Shown here in pieces: positions 1 through 5,483 of a stretch of 7,348 nucleotides of DNA (position 1 is its first letter; each line of letters begins with the position of its first letter). Position numbers and translations under genes: made by a program. Origin of the DNA: Candidatus Equimonas enterica (GTDB lineage: Bacteria > Bacteroidota > Bacteroidia > Bacteroidales > Bacteroidaceae); NCBI GenBank assembly GCA_018066225.1, contig JAGHRU010000161.1, positions 1-7,348 on the forward strand, in the 5' to 3' direction. The notes under the pieces are model-generated. The model did no database searches, was not told the DNA's origin, and saw only the letters and a list, made by a program, of their open reading frames with translations.

Positions 1-226
1 CCATGGCGAGGGAATAGGCGTGCTCTCCCAGACGCGACGGGTCGATGCCGTAGAAGGTGTGGCTACTGCCCAAGACCAAGGTCTCCACCTCTGGCGAGTG
101 TCGCTGCATCCATGTGTGCTTGTCGCGCGCTGGGTTGGGCAGACGGCGCACGTAGGCTTCCCCAGCAGCGATGAGCATCGCTACGGGCAGTGCAAAGCTG
201 AGGAGGCGGAGGAGGAAATGACGCAT
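1..226 (-). CDS. SGNH/DltD-like membrane-anchored protein, N-terminal part
   Basis: Only the first 75 codons are present; the gene runs off the left edge. The start at 226 lies 12 nt after the stop of the MBOAT gene, so the two are probably co-transcribed. The protein opens with a positively charged tip and a hydrophobic segment (residues 4-22) that looks like an uncleaved signal anchor. The motif LVLGSSHTFYGIDP follows, with GSSH at residues 53-56. A GxSH or GxSx element just after a short strand is typical of the nucleophile block of SGNH-hydrolase-like proteins (DltD, AlgJ/AlgX and relatives), which act with MBOAT proteins in O-acylation of exported polymers. By analogy it would take an acyl group passed across the membrane by the MBOAT and place it on an acceptor in the periplasm. 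The catalytic Asp/His block is outside the window, so activity cannot be judged. The family call is moderate; the existence of the gene is secure. Confidence 0.75.
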   Translation of the reverse strand, partial: MRHFLLRLLSFALPVAMLIAAGEAYVRRLPNPARDKHTWMQRHSPEVETLVLGSSHTFYGIDPSRLGEHAYSLAM

Positions 227-238
227 GGCGTGAGCGTG

Positions 239-1558
239 TTAGAACTGGAAGTAGATAAACGTTGCTGTCTCGCCGCCCCACCACAGCACAGTAGCGAAGA
301 GCAGGAAGTAGAGGGCGTAGCGTGCGAAGGCCGAGCGCAGCAACCCTGCGTGCTCTATGTGGCTCAGCGGCTCCGTGCCGCGCCACTTTGCCAGCAGCAG
401 CGCCGCGATGAGCACGAGCGGCAGGCGGGAAAGCGTGAAAGCGGGGGCGTGGAAGTCCCACATGCCACGCAGGTAAGCGCAGGCGGCCGAGACGCTCTCG
501 GCACGAAAGATGACCCAGCCCATGACGACGAGCACGGGAGTGATCATGCGCCCGACGAGGCGGCAGCGACTGCCGAGCAGTGTGGCGGGGATGAAGAGGA
601 CGGCGTGGTAGGCTCCCCAGAGGACGAAAGTCCAGTTGGCACCATGCCACAGGCCGCTGGCGAGGAAGACGCACAGCGTGTTGAGGTGGCGGCGCAGTGT
701 GCCACGGCGGTTGCCGCCAAGGGGGATGTAGAGGTAGTCGCGCAGCCACTGCATCAGCGAGATGTGCCACCGTCGCCAGAAGTCGGGGATGGAGGCAGCG
801 AAGTAGGGGCGGTCGAAGTTGCGCGTGAGGCGGATGCCGAAGAGGCGCGCGCTGCCCACGGCGATGTCGGAGTAGCCCGAGAAGTCGCCGTAAATCTGAA
901 AGGCGAAGCACAGTGCACCCATCCAGAGTTCGGGCGCAGAGAGTGTGGCGGTGTTGGCAAAAGCGTAATCCACCGTCGCGGCGCAGTTGTCGGCCACGAG
1001 CATTTTCTTGACTAGTCCCCAGAGGATGAGTCGCATGCCTTCGGTGGCCTCGGCGGCGCAAAACGTGCGGCGTTGCTGCATCTGTGGGAGCGGATGCGCT
1101 GCACGCTCTATGGGGCCTGCCACGAGTTGTGGGAAGAAGCAGACGAAGGTGGCGAAGCGCAGCAGACTCCGCTCGGCAGGGACGGTGCCGCGCTGCACAT
1201 CGATGACATAGGCCGTGAGCTGAAACGTGTAGAAGCTGATGCCGATAGGTAGGAGCAGTCCCAGCGTGGGCAGGTCGGCTGTCGCGGCGAAGAAGTCGTA
1301 GTACTTGAAGATGCCGAGCACGCCGAGGTTGCAGACGATGATGCCGGGCGTCGCCCAGCGGCTATGGCAGCGGGCAGCCCCGTAGTTGGCCACCACGACG
1401 CCCAGCATCAGCGCAAGGCAACCCATGCTCCACCAGCCGTAAAACACGAGGCTGGCCATGAGCAGCACCGTGTTTTGCCACCGCTCACTGCGCCTGAGCC
1501 AGTAGAGCGCAAACGTCAGCGGCAGAAAAATCAGGTAGGCAAGGGAGATGAAGGACAT
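239..1558 (-). CDS. Membrane-bound O-acyltransferase (MBOAT), AlgI type
   Basis: A 439-residue multi-pass membrane protein. Family landmarks in order are: N-terminal helices with SLVFYGWW (36-43), LGIFKYYDFF (81-90), LPIGISFYTFQ (103-113), VAGPIER (146-152), FQIYGDFSGYSDIAVG (220-235), NFDRPYFAASIPDFWRRWHISL (about 247-268), DYLYIPLGGNR (274-284) and GLWHGANWTFVLWG (302-315). His265 and His305 sit where the two conserved histidines of the family lie; the second (WHG) is the one regarded as catalytic. In AlgI, PatA and DltB these proteins move acyl groups, usually acetyl, from a cytoplasmic donor across the membrane for O-acylation of a polysaccharide, peptidoglycan or teichoic acid. It is slightly shorter than many AlgI proteins, but all core motifs are intact. 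The next gene encodes a probable SGNH-like partner. A 171-bp non-coding gap with a dyad array separates it from the upstream HAD gene, so it may have its own control. The acceptor is unknown; the family call is very secure. Confidence 0.95.
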   Translation of the reverse strand: MSFISLAYLIFLPLTFALYWLRRSERWQNTVLLMASLVFYGWWSMGCLALMLGVVVANYGAARCHSRWATPGIIVCNLGVLGIFKYYDFFAATADLPTLGLLLPIGISFYTFQLTAYVIDVQRGTVPAERSLLRFATFVCFFPQLVAGPIERAAHPLPQMQQRRTFCAAEATEGMRLILWGLVKKMLVADNCAATVDYAFANTATLSAPELWMGALCFAFQIYGDFSGYSDIAVGSARLFGIRLTRNFDRPYFAASIPDFWRRWHISLMQWLRDYLYIPLGGNRRGTLRRHLNTLCVFLASGLWHGANWTFVLWGAYHAVLFIPATLLGSRCRLVGRMITPVLVVMGWVIFRAESVSAACAYLRGMWDFHAPAFTLSRLPLVLIAALLLAKWRGTEPLSHIEHAGLLRSAFARYALYFLLFATVLWWGGETATFIYFQF

Positions 1559-1581
1559 CGAGTGGTGGGTGAAAAATGACG

Positions 1582-1599
1582 CTGCGGGCAGAGCCGCAG
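1582..1599 (-). other. GC-rich hairpin just upstream of the MBOAT start
   Basis: On the minus strand CTGCGG and CCGCAG form a 6-bp stem around a 6-nt loop. It ends 23 nt before the MBOAT start codon and is followed by CGTCATTTTT. It could act as a weak terminator or attenuator, or as a translation-affecting leader hairpin. The T run is offset from the stem by four bases, so it is not a textbook terminator. Chance is possible in GC-rich DNA. Confidence 0.3.
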
Positions 1600-1707
1600 A
1601 TTTTAGCGGGCATTAAAATGGATTACATCGGGCATTGTAATTTATTTTAACGGGCACTAAAATTTATTTTACTGGGCATTAAAATGTATTTTACTGAGCA
1701 CTAAAAT
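1600..1707. repeat. Array of five 20-bp dyads at exact 22-bp period
   Basis: This lies in the 171-bp gap between the HAD and MBOAT genes. Read on the plus strand, five dyads occur at 1600-1619, 1622-1641, 1644-1663, 1666-1685 and 1688-1707. Each has 6-bp arms and an 8-bp spacer, with 2 bp between dyads. Four have arms ATTTTA and TAAAAT. The one at 1622-1641 has ATTACA and TGTAAT, so both arms changed and pairing was kept. The spacer carries a near-constant GGGCA/GGGCAC core (GAGCAC in the 1688 copy). Counted as a direct repeat, the unit is GGGCAYTAAAATNNATTTTA plus two bases, starting at 1608, 1630, 1652, 1674 and 1696. A degenerate extra unit at 1586-1607 keeps GGGCA and TTTTAGC in register. 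The array is very AT-rich against GC-rich neighbours. Plausible roles are a phased protein-binding site controlling the MBOAT genes, a series of RNA hairpins, or a variable-number repeat. There are no spacers, so it is not CRISPR. Confidence 0.93.
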
Positions 1708-1729
1708 GAAACGCTGTGCGCAGACGGGA

Positions 1730-2461
1730 TTAGCGGGCTGCGCTGCGCAGAATGGCGAAGAGGGTAGGAGTGTCGGTAGCGATGCGCGTGGGCAGGCTCT
1801 CGTCGTAGGCTTTCTGCTCCCACTCCTGGCCTTTATACCACAGCGTGTGCAGCCCCAGCGCAGCAGCAGGCGCGATGTCCTTGCTGTAACTATCGCCGAT
1901 GGCCCATGCCGTCGCAGGGTTGCCAGAGACGGCTTCGAGCCCGAGTCGCCAGATGGCGGGGTCGGGCTTGCGCACGCCCACCACCGCGCTCTCCACCACT
2001 GCCGACCAGAGGTGCAGCAGACCGTAGTCGGCGAGCACGGCGTGTATGTTGCCGTAGAAGTTGGTCACAAGGACGAGGGTGTGGCCTGCGGCTCGGAGGG
2101 CTTCGAGCATCGGCAGGGCCTCGCGTGTGCAGGCGCGGGCTGCGTCGTCGCACTGGGCGGCTACGCTCTCGGCGGTGTCGGCAGGGAGCGCGGCATAGAG
2201 CGCAGGGGCGTGCTGGTCGATGTAGGCGAGTTGCACCCGTGTCTTGCGAAGCAGCAACGCGCCGAAGGTGTCGGTCGCCTCGACGATAGGCTCGCGCGCC
2301 AAGGTGCGCTCGCCGTGGACATAGGCGTCACGCCATACGGCGTCGAAAGCCTCGCGCATGGCAGCAGGTACGAGGGCGAGATAGGCATCACGGAGTACGA
2401 AAGACCAGTGGCGGGCGTGGGAGGCGAGCGTGCCGCCGTAGTCGAAGAGCAGGGTAGCCAT
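1730..2461 (-). CDS. HAD-superfamily hydrolase, phosphatase-like, variant motif I
   Basis: A 243-residue cytoplasmic protein with HAD subfamily I layout: motif I LLFDYGGTL (4-12), a helical cap (about 15-110), motif II LVLVTNFYG (129-137), motif III with Lys165 in VRKPDP, and motif IV AIGDSYSKDI (187-196). Asp7 is the expected nucleophile. The second aspartate of the usual DxDGT, which acts as general acid/base, is replaced by Gly9. The related phosphatase YihX has a comparable DLGN motif, so this does not by itself mean loss of function, but the chemistry may differ. The start at 2461 lies 7 nt after the stop of the flippase-like gene, giving tight operon coupling. Next to a CDP-alcohol transferase, a plausible job is removing a phosphate from a phospholipid headgroup or its precursor, as in phosphatidylglycerophosphate or phosphatidylinositol-phosphate pathways. 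The substrate is not readable from the sequence, and general phosphosugar phosphatase activity is an alternative. Confidence 0.9.
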   Translation of the reverse strand: MATLLFDYGGTLASHARHWSFVLRDAYLALVPAAMREAFDAVWRDAYVHGERTLAREPIVEATDTFGALLLRKTRVQLAYIDQHAPALYAALPADTAESVAAQCDDAARACTREALPMLEALRAAGHTLVLVTNFYGNIHAVLADYGLLHLWSAVVESAVVGVRKPDPAIWRLGLEAVSGNPATAWAIGDSYSKDIAPAAALGLHTLWYKGQEWEQKAYDESLPTRIATDTPTLFAILRSAAR

Positions 2462-2468
2462 AGGGCGA

Positions 2469-3473
2469 TTATTTCATGATACGTTTGTTGCCGATTTTCA
2501 CCAAGCCTACACCCACGAATATCCAGAACAACTCACGGATGCGCGTGTAAAACGAGGTGAAGATGCCAATGCTGCCCGATGCGCCAAAGAGGATGCTGAT
2601 GATGATGGCCAGACCGCCTTCGCGTGCTCCCAACTGCATAGGGAGGAAGAAGAGTAGGTTGCCCATCAGCGACGAGAAGCCCAGCACGAGGATGGCATCG
2701 ACAAAGGTGGCCTGCGTCAGACCAAAGGCATGGAGGATGAAGTAAAACTCGAAGGCGTTAATCACGCGACCGATGTATTCTTGCGCCAGAGAGCCCCAAA
2801 ACACCTTGGGGTGCTGACCGAGGTAGATGATGTTGCTGTCTATCTTGGTGAAGGCTTCGCGGTTGGCTTCGAGGAAGCGGCGTGCACGGTGCTTGACGAA
2901 GGGGACGTAGAGCAGCACGCGATAGAGTTTCTCCACAATGCCGTGGCGGTAACTGTAAGCGAAGAGGGCGATGGCGATGATGAGCACCACGAGGTAGATG
3001 CCAAAGAGCCACCACAGGAGCGTCGTCATCTTCTCTATGTAGAAACCCACGAAGAGCAGCAGAGCCGTCGTCCACAGGCAGAAGTGGCTGAGGATGTGCA
3101 TCATGGAGTAGATGGTCACCGACGAGATGGCACGCGGGAAACCGATGAAGTAGGCCAACTCCATCACACGATAGGGGCCGCCGCCGAAGCCAAAGGGCGT
3201 GGTGTAACTAAACGCAAAGCCGCTCACGGTGAGTTTGTAGGCGTGGCGAAACGAGAGGTGCTTGTCGTGGTCGGCGGTATTGACGATGGTCTGAAACGCC
3301 AGTGCGTTGCAGGCATATACCAGTATCCATGTGCCGATGACAGCGGGCAGATACAGCCCAGCGCGCGCTATGTTTTGGCGGATTTGCTCCCAGCCGTCAT
3401 CGAAGGTGCAGAGCATCACGATGATAGCGCCGATGCCAAAGAGTAGGAAGATGTTTCTAAATAGCGGTTTCAT
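2469..3473 (-). CDS. Lysylphosphatidylglycerol synthase TM-region (flippase-like) protein
   Basis: A 334-residue integral membrane protein matching the UPF0104/AglD/YbhN family, the transmembrane half of MprF. Hydrophobic segments lie at about 7-23, 42-63, 86-110, 119-146, 152-174, 240-252, 258-279, 286-300 and 311-326. Family motifs visible are TTPFGFGGGPYR (91-102), HILSHF in the middle, FLPMQLGAREGG (276-287) and a late YTRIRELFW (309-317). The C-terminal aminoacyl-transferase domain of MprF is absent, so it should not make lysyl-lipids itself. Members of this family are linked to translocation of lipids or lipid-linked molecules. Beside a CDP-alcohol transferase it may move the lipid product across the inner membrane. 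The start codon is 4 nt from the end of the MITE-like element, so any promoter or leader within 200 bp is supplied by that element, or the gene is read through from upstream. The family call is strong; the cargo is unknown. Confidence 0.92.
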   Translation of the reverse strand: MKPLFRNIFLLFGIGAIIVMLCTFDDGWEQIRQNIARAGLYLPAVIGTWILVYACNALAFQTIVNTADHDKHLSFRHAYKLTVSGFAFSYTTPFGFGGGPYRVMELAYFIGFPRAISSVTIYSMMHILSHFCLWTTALLLFVGFYIEKMTTLLWWLFGIYLVVLIIAIALFAYSYRHGIVEKLYRVLLYVPFVKHRARRFLEANREAFTKIDSNIIYLGQHPKVFWGSLAQEYIGRVINAFEFYFILHAFGLTQATFVDAILVLGFSSLMGNLLFFLPMQLGAREGGLAIIISILFGASGSIGIFTSFYTRIRELFWIFVGVGLVKIGNKRIMK

Positions 3474-3503
3474 GGTGTTAAGGTAGGTTCTATAACTTAG
3501 TCT

Positions 3504-3511
3504 TATCTTTG
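3504..3511 (+). promoter_or_regulatory. Bacteroidetes -7-like box inside the MITE-like element
   Basis: TATCTTTG is an exact match to the Bacteroidetes sigma-ABfr -7 consensus TAnnTTTG. It reads rightward, antisense to the operon, toward the end of the CDP-alcohol transferase gene. No convincing TTG -33 element is seen about 20 bp upstream, where the terminal repeat lies. An 8-mer with six fixed bases occurs by chance a few times in a window this size, so this is a weak call. Confidence 0.2.
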
Positions 3512-3574
3512 TTCAGTGTAGTATTCTATGCCTCTACTCGGCCGCTTTTGGACTCTTCTCTCGCATCTTTCCTG

Positions 3575-3618
3575 CCTTTCATTCAGTCACGGTGCCCGCA
3601 CCGCTCCCTTATGAAAGG
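3575..3618. repeat. Nested, symmetric stem-loop inside the MITE-like element
   Basis: CCTTTCAT (3575-3582) pairs with ATGAAAGG (3611-3618). Between them, CGGTGC (3590-3595) and GCACCG (3598-3603) form an inner dyad, flanked by exactly 7 unpaired bases on each side (3583-3589 and 3604-3610). Both dyads share the centre at 3596/3597. Read on either strand this gives an outer 8-bp stem, a symmetric internal loop and a GC-rich tip. It may be a cruciform, a structured RNA, or part of the transposition substrate. Confidence 0.6.
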
Positions 3619-3676
3619 AAGAAATCTACTTCGAGATAGTCGCAAAATCGTCACGAGCTAATTTATAGAACCTACC

Positions 3677-4645
3677 TTAAGACTGTGTAGCTTGGTAGTG
3701 TCCCGTTTCGACGGCGGAGAGCAGGTGCGTGCAGTGCGCCTCATGCTTGCGTCGCATATACCACCAGATGACGGTCAGCACGAGACACTCGAAGGCGGGA
3801 TAGAGCCAAGGCTCGTCCATGAGCAAGGCCACATAGAGCGCGATGGCACGGGTGTTGAACGTCAGGATGTTGGCCCACTTCATCATCGGTAGGCTGCCAC
3901 GGCGGAAGTCGTCGCGCAAGGCCTGCGGCATCTCTGCGGCATCGGCGTAGCGTGCCGACAAGGCTTGGCGCAGCCTTTGCCATGCTGGGGTCTGCGCTTC
4001 CTGCGCTGCGGTGTAGTTGGCATAGAAGTAGAGGTAGAGTTTCACGTGCCAATCGCTGCTGCGCCAGCGGAGCGTGCGAAATTCCTGGCGCAAGGCAGCC
4101 GAGGTGTCGAGTTCGCTCCCGCTTTTGCCTTTGAGGAAGTAGAGGTGAATGTTGCGGTAGTAGTCGGCCAGCTGACACTGCTTGGCGTGCAGCACCAGCC
4201 CAGAGAAGGCACACAACAGCCAGATGCCGATGCCCCAGTGGTGGCTCGGACAGAAAGGCAACGGCTCGTCTTGCAGCCGCCAGCAGATGGCGAAGTAGAT
4301 GCAGAAAAACCATACGTCGCCTGCAAAGCCATCAAGGATACGTCCCCATCGCGTCTTCTTGCCCGTCATACGCGCCAACTGTCCGTCGCAACTGTCGTAG
4401 ATGTTGGCCCACACAAGGAGCAGTATGCCTGCGATGTTGCACCAGTAATGGGCTTCGCCGAGGTACATCATCCATGCTGCGCCGATGCCGAGCAGGATAC
4501 TCAGCACGGTGACGACATTGGGATGTATGCCGAAGTGGTCGAACAGGCGTGCCCAGAGCAGGCCAAGCGGACGGGTGAAGTAGATGTCGAGCCACTCCTC
4601 GGTGTCGCGGCTTTTCAGGGTAGATTGTAGTGTTGTTGTTGACAT
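3677..4645 (-). CDS. CDP-alcohol phosphatidyltransferase family protein
   Basis: A 322-residue membrane enzyme of the family that joins a CDP-activated group and an alcohol to make a phosphodiester lipid. The signature is at residues 84-110: DSCDGQLAR (84-92), eight residues, then GRILDGFAGD (101-110). Asp84, Asp87, Asp105 and Asp110 are the expected metal-binding and catalytic residues. The last spacing is D-x4-D, not the usual D-x3-D. Hydrophobic segments lie at about 44-61, 68-83, 110-123, 137-153, 258-277 and 281-297. A long polar stretch (about 155-255), absent from roughly 200-residue members such as PgsA, separates the middle and last helices. It starts 3 nt after the stop of the ATP-grasp gene. 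Its stop codon sits in the TTAA at the end of the MITE-like element, and the reconstructed empty site gives the same stop, so the C-terminus is probably native. With a nucleotidyltransferase in the same operon, it may use a CDP-headgroup, but classical use of CDP-diacylglycerol is equally possible. Confidence 0.93.
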   Translation of the reverse strand: MSTTTLQSTLKSRDTEEWLDIYFTRPLGLLWARLFDHFGIHPNVVTVLSILLGIGAAWMMYLGEAHYWCNIAGILLLVWANIYDSCDGQLARMTGKKTRWGRILDGFAGDVWFFCIYFAICWRLQDEPLPFCPSHHWGIGIWLLCAFSGLVLHAKQCQLADYYRNIHLYFLKGKSGSELDTSAALRQEFRTLRWRSSDWHVKLYLYFYANYTAAQEAQTPAWQRLRQALSARYADAAEMPQALRDDFRRGSLPMMKWANILTFNTRAIALYVALLMDEPWLYPAFECLVLTVIWWYMRRKHEAHCTHLLSAVETGHYQATQS

Positions 4646-4648
4646 GGG

Positions 4649-5470
4649 TTATGCTTTGGTTACGACTTGGACGATGGCCGCTGCGGCAGCGTCGCGACAA
4701 GACGAGAAGGAAGGGAAATCGTTGAAGTCGATGATATAAAAATCGCCGCCGGAGCAGACGATGGCATCACCGCCATAGATGGTGATGCCCGTGGCTCGGG
4801 CGGCTGTGCTCGTGGCCTTGTGGAGCGCTTCGGTGCTGAAAGCGTAGCCGTGGGCAGCCCCGTTGTAGCGTTCCAGACCGAACTTCGAGAAGCCGTGACC
4901 GTCCGCCGTAGGACGCGTGAAAGCGAAGAAGTCAGTGCCCTCCACGCCGTAAAACTTGATGAGATCGCCCACGATGTGCTGCGAGAGCAGGCATCGGCTG
5001 CCGCACGAAAGCCCGTGGAGCGCGCCACGCAAGGCGGCCGCGTCGGCGATGAAGCGCACGTCGTTGGCACTGCAAGTGCTGCTGCCTTCACATTTGAGCC
5101 AAAGCGGGAAACCGACTTCGGGCAGCACGCCAGTCTGCGCGTCATAGACGGCATAAGGTGGGACGGGGACGCCAGCGCGATGCATCAGCGCGTTGAGGGC
5201 GATGCGGTCGCTTTGCAGCGCAGCGGGAGCGTTGTAGATGCTTGCGCCATCGGCAGCCATCGTGCATAGTCTGCCGATAGCCGCTTTGCTGCGCGCCATC
5301 GACACCACAGCGTCGTGGCCTTCCGTGGGCCAGTCTGCCGCCTCGTCGCAGACATCAACCTCGTGTCCTGCGTCGCGAAGCCGTGCGACGACAGCGGCGA
5401 GGATGGCAGCGTCGCGCTCCTCATTGTTGGGCGAGAAACGCTTGGCGCGGGAGAGAAACAATAGGTGCAT
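4649..5470 (-). CDS. ATP-grasp superfamily protein
   Basis: A 273-residue soluble protein with a fold-level match to ATP-grasp ligases. The N-terminal domain (about 1-78) starts with a beta-strand, MHLLFLSRAKRFSPNN, and ends in IYNAPAALQSDRI (78-90), typical of the pre-ATP-grasp to linker junction. FPLWLKCEGSS (121-131) holds Lys126 in the usual adenine-side lysine position. GDLIKFYGVEG (168-178) is a second conserved block. GGDFYIIDFNDFPSFSSCRD (241-260) supplies Asp248 and Asn250, the expected Mg-ATP ligands of the last strand. ATP-grasp enzymes activate a carboxylate as acyl phosphate and join it to an amine, thiol or hydroxyl. Its place between the nucleotidyltransferase and the CDP-alcohol transferase (gaps of 13 and 3 nt) suggests it adds an amino acid or similar group to the headgroup or its precursor. 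That is inference, and a non-ligase role is possible. Substrate specificity cannot be read. Confidence 0.82.
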   Translation of the reverse strand: MHLLFLSRAKRFSPNNEERDAAILAAVVARLRDAGHEVDVCDEAADWPTEGHDAVVSMARSKAAIGRLCTMAADGASIYNAPAALQSDRIALNALMHRAGVPVPPYAVYDAQTGVLPEVGFPLWLKCEGSSTCSANDVRFIADAAALRGALHGLSCGSRCLLSQHIVGDLIKFYGVEGTDFFAFTRPTADGHGFSKFGLERYNGAAHGYAFSTEALHKATSTAARATGITIYGGDAIVCSGGDFYIIDFNDFPSFSSCRDAAAAAIVQVVTKA

Positions 5471-5483
5471 TGGAGGCTATGGA

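Larger units (their letters stand above)
3478..3680. mobile_element. MITE-like element with 23-bp terminal inverted repeats
   Basis: The whole gap between two operon genes is one inverted-repeat-bounded element. The left end at 3478-3500 and the right end at 3658-3680 are inverted complements over 22 of 23 positions. The outer 18 (TTAAGGTAGGTTCTATAA) are perfect, and the mismatch is at 3496/3662. Both ends finish in TTAA, which is palindromic and could be a 4-bp target duplication, leaving a 195-bp core (3482-3676) that starts GGTAGGTTCTATAA. A TA duplication (197-bp core) is equally compatible. Collapsing the two TTAA copies gives TCT TAA CACC ATG on the minus strand: the upstream gene keeps its stop and the flippase gene starts 4 nt later, as expected in this compact operon. 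The element has no transposase ORF and is less GC-rich than its neighbours, which fits a non-autonomous element moved in trans. Copy number elsewhere in the genome is unknown. Confidence 0.85.

Noticed and set aside
20..1015. Long plus-strand reading frame of 331 codons opposite the MBOAT gene
   Set aside because: Composition is low-complexity and charged (Glu, Ala, Gly, Gln, Arg), with no motifs, and it lies antisense to a gene with all MBOAT signatures. It is a GC-driven shadow frame.
1600..1707. CRISPR array
   Set aside because: The 22-bp units abut directly with no unique spacers, and no cas genes are present.
1600..1707. Iteron-type plasmid origin
   Set aside because: Direct repeats of about 22 bp and AT-richness fit superficially, but there is no rep gene or DnaA-type box and the surroundings are chromosomal biosynthesis genes.
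2730..3446. Plus-strand reading frame of 238 codons opposite the flippase-like gene
   Set aside because: It mirrors the minus-strand membrane protein and is Glu/Val/His-rich with no domain features. The minus-strand frame has clear family motifs.
3620..3662. Minus-strand promoter (TTTTGC followed by TAGATTTC) within the MITE-like element
   Set aside because: The gap between the two boxes is about 14 nt, shorter than the roughly 19-21 nt of Bacteroidetes promoters, and the -7-like box lacks the final G.
3478..3680. Simple bidirectional terminator formed by the 18-bp inverted arms
   Set aside because: The arms are separated by about 160 nt, the flanking genes are co-directional and the empty site reconstructs cleanly, so a mobile element explains more.
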